64,000 nucleotides of DNA from Legionellaceae bacterium. Its GTDB lineage: Bacteria; Pseudomonadota; Gammaproteobacteria; Legionellales; Legionellaceae. This document shows, piece by piece, positions 8,989 to 18,274 of the stretch. The translations under genes and the position numbers were made by a program. Under the pieces are notes generated by a model that saw only the letters and a list, made by a program, of their open reading frames with translations, was not told where the DNA came from and did no database searches. The stretch is from the NCBI GenBank assembly GCA_029213075.1, contig JARGPO010000048.1, forward strand, positions 33,318 to 97,317, written 5' to 3'. Numbering within the stretch: the stretch's first letter is position 1; each line of letters opens with the position of its first letter.

Positions 8989-9703
8989 CTACAAAAAGAG
9001 AAGATACAAGATCAACAATTTGACTCGACTTAATGCTCTCTCTGAGTACAGACGATAAGGATTGTTCTTCTATTTCTGTTTCTTGTACAAGATTTATAGT
9101 ACTGTCTTCAGGAGGTATCTCTTCTTCTGAGCTATAAATTGGTTCTGCTTGTATATTAGGACTTCTAATTCCAGCGAAGCTAAATATTTCTGGATGATAT
9201 ATTAGCGTAACCTCTCGATCCTCTAAATTTTCTGCTGTACTATTTCTAGTTAAGGCAATGCAATATTTTTGTGAGTTATCTGGTTCTTCACTGGTTTTAT
9301 CTAATCCCATTCTAAATATGGTCAATCCGCAATTAACGTCATTACCATCCTCATCCTTTTCAATATATGCAAAGCTTGTATTGTCAAATAATTTTTGACC
9401 TCTCATTTGAGCATCTATGGCTATATCACCGATAGCAGTTGGACTTGTTTTAAAATTTACAATAAATCTATCTCCAGTGAAATCTCCTTGACGATAATAG
9501 CCGCCATTTTCTCTATCAGAATAAATTTCACTCTTACAAGACTCTACATCTCTATCAAATGCCACATATGGGAAGCGCTCACGGTCTTTACCCATATATG
9601 AGTTGTAATCTTCTCTCGAGAGTTTTTTTACTGATTCAGGAGAATAACTCAGCATACCAAACATTTTTCTGGCGTTTGCTTTTACTGCCACATATTTAAC
9701 CAC
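8960..9703 (-). CDS. Hypothetical protein upstream of the CX5R gene
   Basis: A 247-aa protein from a GTG start with a weak AGGTGG ribosome-binding site. No family is recognised. The first 160 residues are mixed alpha/beta in character (for example GDRFIVNFKTSPTAIGDIAI). The C-terminal third is acidic and low-complexity (SSEEEIPPEDS, QETEIEEQ). The end overlaps the start of the 1012-aa gene by 29 bases in another frame, which suggests translational coupling. The downstream frame has a TAG directly before its ATG, so the two genes could alternatively be one ancestral gene split by a frameshift. It lies in the accessory block and has no signal peptide. Confidence 0.7.
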   Translation of the reverse strand: MVKYVAVKANARKMFGMLSYSPESVKKLSREDYNSYMGKDRERFPYVAFDRDVESCKSEIYSDRENGGYYRQGDFTGDRFIVNFKTSPTAIGDIAIDAQMRGQKLFDNTSFAYIEKDEDGNDVNCGLTIFRMGLDKTSEEPDNSQKYCIALTRNSTAENLEDREVTLIYHPEIFSFAGIRSPNIQAEPIYSSEEEIPPEDSTINLVQETEIEEQSLSSVLRESIKSSQIVDLVSSLFVDGAILKSSI

Positions 9704-9849
9704 AGCACCACCTGGTTATATTTGCATCTAATAGACTAATTGTACTCCATAATTTAAGCTTGTCAACTTAAACAGAACAATATCGTGCTAAAATTGCAAC
9801 ATATCAACGTACAGACTTTCAAATAATATCTTTCAAAAAGTGCCTTCCT

Positions 9850-11700
9850 TTAAATTATATATTGTCCTTGTGTAGTGGGAGTTGTTAACTCTTCAAGTCC
9901 TTCTGGCCTCTCAGGGATGAAAGAGTCTATTTCTGGCAAAGCAGAAAAACCAACTGCTGGGATTAAAAAGTATGCTTCTAGAAAAGCAATGCAATCTATT
10001 TGGTCATAATCTTGAGCTATATCTAATAAACTTTCTCTTGAAGGAAGTAAAGTATTATGATCAAAACCAGCTTTCAAAAGAATTTTTAAACAATCCAAAT
10101 TTCCCATTTTTACAGCGATATGGGCTGGATAAAAACCTGAATACATAGAGTTTATGTCTGCTCCAGCACTTATCAGAAGTGCCAAGCATACTGAATTTCC
10201 TGATGAAGACGCTTTATAGATTGGTTGAGTACCTTCATCGGTTGCTAGGTTAATGCAGACGCCGTGCTCAATTAATACTTGTAAGGACTCAACACTATTA
10301 TTTACTACAGCCTTGTAAGCTAGAGGAATACCATCGTCTGTAAATGTATTTTTGTCAGCTCCATGTTTTAGCAACAAGTCGAGACATACATAAGAGTTCT
10401 GTTGAGTTGCTGCAGCAGCAGGGGTATATCCATTAAATCTGTATTCTAAGTCAATAGAATCAACTTTAAACAAAGCTTCAACAATTTTATTTAAACCTTT
10501 ATATGCAGCTTGGTATAACATATGATTCGAATCTATTTCTCCACTAATATGAGATATATCTTTTTCAGACGCCATTATGAAACAAGCTGTTGCAGAAAGT
10601 CTTATAGCCTCATCAGGTGAAAATTTGCAGCCACGTTCCATTAAGTAGTCGCAAACGTCCCGGTTATCAGTCTGTAGAGCTGAAAAAATGGCGGTATTAC
10701 CTTTTGGATCTGAGGCTGTCACATCTAGACTTGGATTTCTATAACAATACGAGCGGACTTGATTAACATCCCCAGTACGAACAAGACTAAAAAAATCTAA
10801 TAGATTTTTAGTTTTTTCATAAGCTTGTGAAAGAGTTGAATCGCCTCCAAATTTTTCTATAGCTGCGATAGCCTCTTCCACTGCATATAAACTTGCTAGT
10901 TGATAAGAGGTTAACTCAGAATTATCTACCAACTTCGTATCAGCACCATTAAAGAGCAAGTACTTAATTGCATCAAGGTTGCTGTCTAGAGTAGCCACCA
11001 TTAGAGGAGTTGTGCCATAATTATCTTTTACATTAACATCCACATCAAAATCTGCAATTAAATCTATAAAAGCAAGCAGAAACTGATCCTTACCTACTAC
11101 GGGGATTATCTCTTTCACCTCTTTTAAAACCATCATTAATATCAACTTTTTGGCTTCAATAACAGGTTCCCCAATAGCCTTCATACGTTCAAAATAAGAA
11201 ACTAGATTCATTCTACGTATCAAGCGATCTATGTCCCTATCAGTAAAAGTAACTTGTGTAAGCGCATTAATTGCAAGCGTTTTACGGAATACCGGGACTC
11301 CATTACTATCTAATCTTGCCAAATGTTGAATAATAGAATCTAATTTAAAAGCATGTCCTGTAGACATATAAATTAAATCTTTTTTGTCTATTTCAGATAG
11401 TGTTTCTAGAGTATATGGATCTTCTGAGTTTATAGGCTTAAGATTTGATAGAGATATTAATGCGCAGTATAAAAAGGTATACATTCTGGATTCATCAGAG
11501 GAATTGTCATGTACATTTTCTGAAGCCATTAACTCATTTATAGCTTTTCGTGCCTCATTAATTGACTGAATAAGTAAATCTTCATTGTCTGGAATGTCTT
11601 CGATTATTACGACTTGCCTTAGTCTATCAATAGCTTTATCCATCATTAGAAATGTATTAAACTCAGATAATATTTCAATTAAATGCTCAATGCTGTACAT
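9850..11700 (-). CDS. Ankyrin-repeat protein with a possible N-terminal U-box-like segment
   Basis: The 616-aa protein has clear ankyrin repeats. One is near residue 227 (NYGTTPLMVATLDSNLDAIK), one near 325 (GNTAIFSALQTDNRDVCDYL), and a run of four or five lies in about 415-550 (GYTPAAAATQ, GADKNTFTDDGIPLAYKAV, GADINSMYSGFYPAHIAV). Ankyrin proteins of this kind in Legionella and Coxiella are often translocated into the host. Residues about 91-162 begin EDPYTLETLSEIDKKDLIYM, then STGHAF, and end VTFTDRDIDRLIRRM. This follows the spacing of a U-box fold (ubiquitin-ligase type), which lacks zinc ligands; the match is loose. No signal peptide. It stands alone in the accessory block. Confidence 0.85.
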   Translation of the reverse strand: MYSIEHLIEILSEFNTFLMMDKAIDRLRQVVIIEDIPDNEDLLIQSINEARKAINELMASENVHDNSSDESRMYTFLYCALISLSNLKPINSEDPYTLETLSEIDKKDLIYMSTGHAFKLDSIIQHLARLDSNGVPVFRKTLAINALTQVTFTDRDIDRLIRRMNLVSYFERMKAIGEPVIEAKKLILMMVLKEVKEIIPVVGKDQFLLAFIDLIADFDVDVNVKDNYGTTPLMVATLDSNLDAIKYLLFNGADTKLVDNSELTSYQLASLYAVEEAIAAIEKFGGDSTLSQAYEKTKNLLDFFSLVRTGDVNQVRSYCYRNPSLDVTASDPKGNTAIFSALQTDNRDVCDYLMERGCKFSPDEAIRLSATACFIMASEKDISHISGEIDSNHMLYQAAYKGLNKIVEALFKVDSIDLEYRFNGYTPAAAATQQNSYVCLDLLLKHGADKNTFTDDGIPLAYKAVVNNSVESLQVLIEHGVCINLATDEGTQPIYKASSSGNSVCLALLISAGADINSMYSGFYPAHIAVKMGNLDCLKILLKAGFDHNTLLPSRESLLDIAQDYDQIDCIAFLEAYFLIPAVGFSALPEIDSFIPERPEGLEELTTPTTQGQYII

Positions 11701-11773
11701 AATAAACTCAAAACATAAATTTCTCGCATTCTATTTTATTTTTGACCTTATTTCAAATTTTTTCTCAAACCAA

Positions 11774-11827
11774 CAAGGCAACCACATCTTATGCTGTAAG
11801 TTCAACTCAAATATCATCATTGCCCTG
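11774..11827. repeat. MITE-family remnant, 54 bp, centre deleted
   Basis: The left part, CAAGGCAACCACATCTTATG, matches the left end of the full element at 50297, and the following ACTCAAATATC-TCATTGC block also matches. The central palindrome is missing, and the copy ends directly in the right terminus TTGCCCTG. No flanking duplication is visible. The rest of the 11701-12088 gap holds only A+T-rich sequence, the dyad listed next and the leader of the barrel gene. Confidence 0.65.
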
Positions 11828-11989
11828 GTTAATTAATAGATTACAATACATCTATGTTTTATAATCAAAAATAAATGGTATGGTCAGTTTATCTATATTA
11901 AAGAATCATATTGAAGCATGGATAGGAGCAAGGAAAAGAATCAAAATAAAACAAAACTAATTTAAAGATAAGTAAGCCCTGTTTTGGCG

Positions 11990-12010
11990 AGCTTAATTAG
12001 TAATTAAGCT
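11990..12010. promoter_or_regulatory. Perfect dyad upstream of the outer-membrane barrel gene
   Basis: AGCTTAATT and AATTAAGCT form a 9-bp perfect inverted repeat with a 3-base centre. It sits about 80 bases before the GTG of the 12089 gene and directly before a TATAAA-like element. It could be an operator or a small hairpin in the leader; nothing identifies the binding protein. Confidence 0.4.
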
Positions 12011-12088
12011 AATATAAAATGTCTTGATTAAGAAAAATATAAAGAATATAGTCATAAGCCTTGTTTATCATGATATTTGGTTTAGTAA

Positions 12089-12718
12089 GTGAAAAAATTA
12101 TTAATAATAATCGGGGTTTTGTTTAATATATCGTCAGTGGCAAATACAGACAGTTCATCATCTATTTCCTTTCCTTGGCATGCAAACATAGGTATAGGTT
12201 ATGCCAATTACCAAGGTTTAACATATAACACCACAGGAACACAACGTATAGCCGTGTCACGTGATTTTATTAAGCATAAAAAAATAATTTTTGGAGCTGA
12301 GATAGGTCTACAAACAAGCCTTGATTCACGTCTTGATTTAAATGACGAACAAACTGAACTATTAGGTGGTACCGCTGTTCAAGTTGTCATACAACCTTTT
12401 GGAGATCTCTTAGTAACAGCAACAAGAGACATAGAACAAATACCTAAATCAGCTGTTTATACAAAAATAGGGATTGCATATCGTCAAATGCATTTTGATC
12501 GAGGTACCCTAAGTTCCAAAAATCAAATAAACCCTGAAGTTCAAGTAGGGATATCCTATGCCATTTCTCAAAGAGCTAGTATCTCATTAGGTTACCAGGG
12601 AATATATGCAAACACGATAAAACTACATACACAAGGTAATGCTCCAGATGGAACAGGATATGTAAGCTCGATTCCATCCCAAAATGGCGCCTTGTTGATT
12701 TTTACTGTTAATGCTTAA
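12089..12718 (+). CDS. Predicted outer-membrane beta-barrel protein
   Basis: A 209-aa exported protein. It has a signal peptide MKKLLIIIGVLFNISSVA with probable cleavage near residue 18-20. Amphipathic strands typical of small OmpA/OmpW-like barrels follow (WHANIGIGYANYQG, AVYTKIGIAYRQM, RASISLGYQGIY). The protein ends in GALLIFTVNA; the last residue is alanine rather than the usual terminal aromatic. The start is GTG with a poor ribosome-binding site. Only 24 bases separate it from the following DUF1554-like gene, so the two probably form an operon. Function unknown; the barrel call rests on the strand pattern. Confidence 0.7.
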   Translation: MKKLLIIIGVLFNISSVANTDSSSSISFPWHANIGIGYANYQGLTYNTTGTQRIAVSRDFIKHKKIIFGAEIGLQTSLDSRLDLNDEQTELLGGTAVQVVIQPFGDLLVTATRDIEQIPKSAVYTKIGIAYRQMHFDRGTLSSKNQINPEVQVGISYAISQRASISLGYQGIYANTIKLHTQGNAPDGTGYVSSIPSQNGALLIFTVNA

Positions 12719-12742
12719 TAAATAAGAACTAAAAGGAAAAAA

Positions 12743-13480
12743 ATGAACCTCATAACTAAGCAACAATATTTGATGTTATCTTTAATGTTTTTTATTCAGT
12801 GTAATATTTATGCAATAGGAGCTGGCAACCCTATTGATAATAGATTTTTACAAAGTGAACTATCACCGATAAGAACTTCCATATCATCATTAACTAGCGC
12901 GACCACAACACTTACAAGTCCATCAGGTGGTAACGTTGGCACAGAGTACACATCAAACTGTACAACAACAGGGGGATCGTGCTTAATTTTCACAACGGGT
13001 ACACAAGTAGATGGTGCAATGAATATTGCGGCAAATTCAAACATGTTTGGCATCACGGCTCCTACCACCACCGGAGTTGATGCCGGTGATTCTATTTGTC
13101 AGCAAGAAGGTAATGCACGTTTCGGTTCTGGAAAAACCTGGAAATCATGGCTTTCTACTGCTACAGAAAACGCAGGAACAAGAGCATATAAAGCGGATAA
13201 AATATATTTTAATGTATCAAGGTCAACAATTGCTCTTGCAGCAACTCTATTAAATGGATATTTAATTAACCCCATCATAGGGTTTGATGGAGAAGGTTTT
13301 ACAGGAACTCAAAAAGACGGAACTGCTAGCGCAACTAACTGCTCAAACTGGACATCTAATGCATCATCAGATACCGGTCAAACAGGAGAGTTTAACGGTT
13401 CGTCAGAAGGAGAATGGACAGAAGATAGCGATAAAAACTGTGATGAAGTTACTAAAATATACTGCTTTGAACAAGGATAA
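12743..13480 (+). CDS. Secreted DUF1554-like (lectin-fold) protein
   Basis: A 245-aa protein with a signal peptide (about 1-28, ending NIYAIGA) and an AAGGA ribosome-binding site 7 bases before the ATG. A Thr/Ser-rich linker (about 35-90) leads to a C-terminal domain. That domain has the DUF1554 pattern: GDSICQQEGNARFGSGKTWK, a GF.GEG.TGTQKDG loop, NCSNWTS, and the closing KIYCFEQG with four conserved cysteines. The family, named in Leptospira, has a C-type-lectin/endostatin-like fold and is found in surface or secreted proteins. Co-transcribed with the barrel gene, it may be displayed with or exported near that barrel; this is inferred from adjacency alone. Confidence 0.75.
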   Translation: MNLITKQQYLMLSLMFFIQCNIYAIGAGNPIDNRFLQSELSPIRTSISSLTSATTTLTSPSGGNVGTEYTSNCTTTGGSCLIFTTGTQVDGAMNIAANSNMFGITAPTTTGVDAGDSICQQEGNARFGSGKTWKSWLSTATENAGTRAYKADKIYFNVSRSTIALAATLLNGYLINPIIGFDGEGFTGTQKDGTASATNCSNWTSNASSDTGQTGEFNGSSEGEWTEDSDKNCDEVTKIYCFEQG

Positions 13481-13525
13481 ACGTCTACTCATCCCTACAA
13501 ATAGATAAGGTTTTACAGTAATTAT

Positions 13526-16500
13526 TTAATTACCCATACCCAAACACCCCATGATTGAACCATAATCTTTCTTATCATCAGCCGGAGCACTATCATTTTT
13601 AAGTTCTGGTGATTGGAGCTCATATAAAGTTTTTTGCAGTTTATATATTTCTGGCTGAGTAGCAGGGTTATTACTAATTGCACTTTTAACCATAAATGCC
13701 CCGTAAACTATTGAAGAAATCTCAGCACTCATAGTCATTACAACACCTAATCCTCCAAATAAAGAAGTTAAACCAACAGGTATGGTAAACACCCCCATAA
13801 TCATTAATACACCAGCCGCGATTAAAGCTAAACCACCAAGTAAATATGCAACTGCCATCAAAGCACTCTGCAGTTTTTCATCAGTCATAACTTTCTCAAC
13901 TTCTTCAGAAAGAGAACCCATTTTAAATTCATCACTTTTCTTCGCAACTCTAGTTGAGATTTTATGATATACCTCTGATGATGATAGTTTGAAGGTATTA
14001 GATCCGGAAGTATTATTACCCTTATTCCTCACAAAATCCTCAAATTCTTTTGCATATGCACGAACAAGTTTTCCTTTAACTCCATCAGAGAATTCATCCC
14101 TAACTATCTCATTCCTGGCATTAACGTAGCAAATAGTTGCAGGCCTATCATTTAGATAGTCATGTTTATTATCAATTGCTGGATAAAAGAAGAATCTTTG
14201 TGTTCCTTCGCCCATAGCCTTCATTTCACTTTCATCAATAGGACCGTTAACAATTGTAACTGAATAGCTATCTGTTAAATACTGCTTGGACCTCGCTGAC
14301 TCGGGATTTTCCACACACTCGGTTAACATGTTAAGCATTCTTGTGCGTGTTTCTATTGGTACAATATTCCTTGGCAAATTAAAATAACTGCGATTACTAT
14401 CTTCTATACGTTGCAACGATTGTTGAGCTTCTTGACATTTATCCAAGAATTTAGTCGATAGCAATGGTGCTGGAGTGTATGGTGTGCTGCCAGTAAAAAA
14501 AGGCCTTCCATCTTTATTAAACGTAATGCTTCTAGGAGGAATAGTTTCCGTATCAATGTATCTTTTTCCCGCCTCTTTTGTGAAAGATGAATTTGGACTT
14601 TTATCTAATTGATCTTTAATATTATTATATTTAGATTTATTAATCTCAACATCTATAATAATATCACCTATTTCAGAGCACCAAATTGAGACCTTCGAAC
14701 TTGGATCTGCACTTTTATATTGAACTCCTCTTTCAAACGGAAAATCTGACTTACCGACCTTTTTATTCTCTACTAATTTGGTTAATTCACTAAATTTTTC
14801 TTTACTTAGAGTAACCACCTCCACAACTTTCTCAGAAAAGACTGAGACATCAATATGAAGCCGCTCATAGAAATCCCGAATTGGTTCATCATTTGATACG
14901 ATATCTCCAGTTCGATTTAGATAATAAGTTGTGATTCTAGTGCCGTTATCATGCAGATAGTAGTGCATATCACCATCGACCATCCTATCAGGAGGAATAT
15001 CATCATTTAATTTTATATAATTACCGTCTTTTCCTTCCAACTGTTGCGCTAACAAATCAAAATAAATCTCTGCCCCTTCTTTTCTCTTAGCTATTAAGTG
15101 TGAAAGGCGATTCGATTTTTGATTATAACGATATTTTTGTATCTTTTCATTATGAACTGAATACGCACGACCTACATGACCTGTATTTTGAGTAATATAC
15201 TCTGCTACCCTGTCATCTATATCACTAACATTGCCATGATTAGCAATAGTTTTATCAAGGTCACTAAAAAATTGTTTCTCAGCTCTCTGGTATTTAACAA
15301 TTATATCAAGTGGCGGACTAACTATAACCGAGCCTTCTTTTATTTGTACATAATATAGTTTTTTACTATGATTATTTTGATCATTATGATAAAAGTAAAA
15401 ATTATCTGTCCCTGGAAGATAGCTTTTAAGGCTCTCATCACCTGACTTAGGGGCAACACCACCAATTCGCGTAACGAATCCACACTTTTGAGACTGAATC
15501 GATTCATCAGTTGTAAACTCACTATCTACTATGTCTTTTGCTAATTTTAGTGCTTGTATTCCCTGTTCTGTAGATACACCACGAACCGATGATCCAAGAT
15601 CTGCACGCCACGCTTGATATACAGCTCTTTGAGTTTGCAAAGCCTCTGCTTCTTGAGATTTGATATCATATGTTTTTTGACTAGGTTGTGAGCGCTTGGT
15701 TATAAAGTTAGCCACCATGCTGTCACCTGCTCGGCCAAAACATCTCTCAATTGATGCCTGCATAAGTTCGATTGTGCCGGTACCTTTAGCAGCCTTATTT
15801 ATTATCTCGTGAGCAAGCTTTAAATTTGGATCATTAGGATATTGCTTGCCTAAAATGGGATGTAGATCTTGAGTTGATTCTGAACCTTGTTCTATTTCTA
15901 GAGCATCTATCTTCCTACTTTGCTCAGTAGTGATTTCAATTTCTTGTAGTCTTTTATCTGTGCTTATATGATATAGCTTTTTTTCATGATATATAAAGCA
16001 GTTTTTTTTATCTTCAATAGCCATATTAAAGTCTATATCGTCATTTAGACTAATAAATTTGGTTTTCAAGTACTCTCTAGCTTCTTCTATTTGAATCTTA
16101 AACTTAAACCTATTAACCGTTTGCGGAAATTGTGTATATACGACGGGATAATTAACATCCTTTGGATCCAAGTTTTGTGGACTGAGGTTAGCATCAATAG
16201 CGCAGGTTTTTAAGTCTTCCATCAACCTAAGTTTTTGTAATACATTTAAAGAACGATCCGATTGAATATCCTTTTTTAATTGTTTTAAAAGAGCTATGGT
16301 TTCAAAGTCATGTGGGGGTGGTGATTCAGGCTCTAGACTTGGGTCTGCTATTGTACGTTCTATATACACATCAAACTCAGCGTATCGATTATACAAAATA
16401 TTATCCTGCATCACTTTTGCAAAAGCATCTTTACTTTGTGTTCTATTCTTATGAGCTCTCTCGTCACTATTTATATATTTGGAATAGGCCATTTGATAGA

Positions 16501-16885
16501 TAAATATCTCTCTGGCAGATAATTCACGCAAAGGAGAATAACTTTCCCCACCTTGTAGAATATCATAAAATTCTTTCTCTTGTTTGTTTGGACTTTTAGT
16601 AGATTTAAGCTTTGGTTCACCTGCAGCATTTAATTCATAAATTGACGGCGATTTTTTGTTGATATGGTTCATAAATCTGTCTGAAGTCAAATTATCGTCA
16701 AGTATTGTCGGTGAAAAAACATCAACCGTTGTCAATCGACCTAGACTCTTGCAGGATTGAAACTCATCAAACAAAGACTCTTGCATCTTTTCACCAAAGA
16801 ACTCATCTAGCACAGCATTAGCTTTTTTAGTTGCTTTATCATCAAACCGAGAAGATACAGACTTACTTATAGATTTATTGCGCAC
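13526..16885 (-). CDS. Very large unknown protein with C-terminal membrane helices, candidate effector
   Basis: A 1119-aa protein starting at GTG. About 1010 residues are hydrophilic and Lys/Asp/Ser-rich, with no recognised domain. Several stretches share a YYL..G-type pattern (DNFYFYHNDQN, DGDMHYYLHDNGTRITTYYL, TQRFFFYPAIDN), suggesting a diverged repeated domain. Residues about 1010-1068 form two or three hydrophobic helices (YLLGGLALIAAGVLMIMG, then a Gly-rich turn, then VVMTMSAEISSIVYGAFMV). A short polar tail ends CLGMGN. The layout, a long soluble region plus a C-terminal membrane hairpin and no signal peptide, is common among Legionellales effectors that insert into host membranes. Function unknown. 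Confidence 0.7.
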   Translation of the reverse strand: MRNKSISKSVSSRFDDKATKKANAVLDEFFGEKMQESLFDEFQSCKSLGRLTTVDVFSPTILDDNLTSDRFMNHINKKSPSIYELNAAGEPKLKSTKSPNKQEKEFYDILQGGESYSPLRELSAREIFIYQMAYSKYINSDERAHKNRTQSKDAFAKVMQDNILYNRYAEFDVYIERTIADPSLEPESPPPHDFETIALLKQLKKDIQSDRSLNVLQKLRLMEDLKTCAIDANLSPQNLDPKDVNYPVVYTQFPQTVNRFKFKIQIEEAREYLKTKFISLNDDIDFNMAIEDKKNCFIYHEKKLYHISTDKRLQEIEITTEQSRKIDALEIEQGSESTQDLHPILGKQYPNDPNLKLAHEIINKAAKGTGTIELMQASIERCFGRAGDSMVANFITKRSQPSQKTYDIKSQEAEALQTQRAVYQAWRADLGSSVRGVSTEQGIQALKLAKDIVDSEFTTDESIQSQKCGFVTRIGGVAPKSGDESLKSYLPGTDNFYFYHNDQNNHSKKLYYVQIKEGSVIVSPPLDIIVKYQRAEKQFFSDLDKTIANHGNVSDIDDRVAEYITQNTGHVGRAYSVHNEKIQKYRYNQKSNRLSHLIAKRKEGAEIYFDLLAQQLEGKDGNYIKLNDDIPPDRMVDGDMHYYLHDNGTRITTYYLNRTGDIVSNDEPIRDFYERLHIDVSVFSEKVVEVVTLSKEKFSELTKLVENKKVGKSDFPFERGVQYKSADPSSKVSIWCSEIGDIIIDVEINKSKYNNIKDQLDKSPNSSFTKEAGKRYIDTETIPPRSITFNKDGRPFFTGSTPYTPAPLLSTKFLDKCQEAQQSLQRIEDSNRSYFNLPRNIVPIETRTRMLNMLTECVENPESARSKQYLTDSYSVTIVNGPIDESEMKAMGEGTQRFFFYPAIDNKHDYLNDRPATICYVNARNEIVRDEFSDGVKGKLVRAYAKEFEDFVRNKGNNTSGSNTFKLSSSEVYHKISTRVAKKSDEFKMGSLSEEVEKVMTDEKLQSALMAVAYLLGGLALIAAGVLMIMGVFTIPVGLTSLFGGLGVVMTMSAEISSIVYGAFMVKSAISNNPATQPEIYKLQKTLYELQSPELKNDSAPADDKKDYGSIMGCLGMGN

Positions 16886-16981
16886 AATATGACACCCGAA
16901 AGAACTTAGCGTTCTTAAATTATACGCCTATTCTTATGGTAAATCAATTTTTATAAAATCTTTGTTTGTAAAATCAAGAGG

Positions 16982-17311
16982 TTACTTTCCTTTGGGAATG
17001 CTATCTTGGACTGCCTTTAGTTGCTTAGAAAAGCTTTCCTGCATTTTTTGCATTTGTGCTTGATTATCCGTGCTTACTTTACTAATTTGCGCCTCCATTG
17101 TTGTTTGCAAATCTTTTATTTGCCCTTGTAGAGATGTATTAATATCTCCAAGTTGTTTTTGTTGCTTATCTTGCATTTCTTTTAGCTTAGCCTGAATTTT
17201 CGTATTTAGAGCATCAATAGCAGAGGTGTCTGCTGCATCTGCTGCAAAACTATTATTAGTGATACTAGAAACCATCACTGCGCATGCTAAAAAATACATT
17301 TGTTTTCTCAT
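16982..17311 (-). CDS. Periplasmic coiled-coil protein
   Basis: A 109-aa protein with a signal peptide (MRKQMYFLACAVMVSSITNN then SFAADA, cleavage after SFA). It is followed by a continuous Gln/Lys-rich coiled coil (LNTKIQAKLKEMQDKQQKQL and following). The ATG at 17311 is chosen because GGAG lies 6 bases upstream; a longer frame starts 15 codons earlier without a site. It resembles small periplasmic Lpp/YbgF-N-like coiled coils in general character only. It begins 34 bases after the kdsB stop on the same strand. Confidence 0.7.
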   Translation of the reverse strand: MRKQMYFLACAVMVSSITNNSFAADAADTSAIDALNTKIQAKLKEMQDKQQKQLGDINTSLQGQIKDLQTTMEAQISKVSTDNQAQMQKMQESFSKQLKAVQDSIPKGK

Positions 17312-17345
17312 TCTAATCTCCATATATTGAAATCCAAAAGAAAAT

Positions 17346-18095
17346 CTATACAACAACAGCCTCAGACTTACATCTTGCTGCTTCTAAGTCTTGTTTGGTA
17401 TTAATCTCTTGCTGTGGCCTCACGGAAGCTTTGTCGACTTTAATTTTATAACCATACCATAGTGCCCGTAACTGCTCTAGAGATTCTTTATTTTCCAAAT
17501 TACACACTGGTAGTTTAACTACTTCCAATAAAAACTTAACTCGATAAGCATAAATTCCAATATGTCGAAAAGTATTTTCATAATTAAACTCTTCGCCTTG
17601 TGTTGCAGGAATTGCCGCTCTTGAAAAATATAGTGCGTTATTTTTGCAATCTCGAACTAATTTAACAACATTTGGGTTGGTAAGCATAGCCAAATCTTCA
17701 ATTGGCCAACACAAAGTTGCCATTGAGACATCTGTTAAATCCAAACTATTAGCTACCTGTTTAATTAATACAGGTGAGATAAATGGCTCATCACCTTGCA
17801 GGTTAACAATAATATTTTCAGGCAATAAATCTAACTTAGTACAGGCCTCAGCTATTCTATCTGTGCCTGTTGAATGCTCTTTAGAAGTCATAACAACTGT
17901 TGCACCAAAACCCCTTGCCATTTTGGCAATTTCATCACTATCTGTTGCAATAGTTACGGTTTGTGGATTAGCTAACAAAGCTTGACGATATGTGCGTTCT
18001 AGTACGCTTTGGCCGTTAATATCTAGAAGCAATTTACCAGGTAGACGACTAGAGTCGAGACGGGCTGGAATGATTACATGAAAATCTACACTCAT
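17346..18095 (-). CDS. kdsB: 3-deoxy-manno-octulosonate cytidylyltransferase
   Basis: Activates Kdo with CTP to give CMP-Kdo for lipid A-core assembly. The 249-aa product begins with the nucleotide-binding signature [12 protein letters not shown] and contains [18 protein letters not shown] and the IYAYR block of the family. The length is typical. The ATG overlaps the upstream ycaR stop codon as ATGA, so it is translationally coupled. With waaA at 21.3 kb this gives two consecutive steps of Kdo addition, confirming an LPS-bearing Gram-negative cell. Confidence 0.96.
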   Translation of the reverse strand: MSVDFHVIIPARLDSSRLPGKLLLDINGQSVLERTYRQALLANPQTVTIATDSDEIAKMARGFGATVVMTSKEHSTGTDRIAEACTKLDLLPENIIVNLQGDEPFISPVLIKQVANSLDLTDVSMATLCWPIEDLAMLTNPNVVKLVRDCKNNALYFSRAAIPATQGEEFNYENTFRHIGIYAYRVKFLLEVVKLPVCNLENKESLEQLRALWYGYKIKVDKASVRPQQEINTKQDLEAARCKSEAVVV

Positions 18096-18274
18096 ACAGA
18101 TTCCTTTTCTTCAAGAGTTAATATTCGCGCTTCACTTTCAAGCATAACTGGAATTTCATCACGAATCGGATAAGCCAACCTATCAAAAAGACATATAAGC
18201 TCATTTTTTTTAAGAATTAATTTGCCGCGACACAATGGACAAACTAAAATATCGAGAAGTTTTTTATCCAACAT
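18092..18274 (-). CDS. ycaR: YcaR/Trm112-like zinc-ribbon protein
   Basis: A 60-aa protein matching the UPF0434/Trm112 family: [13 protein letters not shown] with the first CxxC pair, then [20 protein letters not shown]. The second cysteine pair is incomplete (only ELIC remains), as in many bacterial members. The gene commonly lies next to kdsB or lpxK in Gammaproteobacteria, as here. It overlaps tsaB by one base (TAATG) and kdsB by four (ATGA), so all three are one transcript. The biochemical role is unknown. Confidence 0.85.
   Translation of the reverse strand: MLDKKLLDILVCPLCRGKLILKKNELICLFDRLAYPIRDEIPVMLESEARILTLEEKESV

Noticed and set aside
15176..15522. Short frames on both strands inside the 1119-aa gene
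   Set aside because: Antisense or alternative-frame shadows without ribosome-binding sites.
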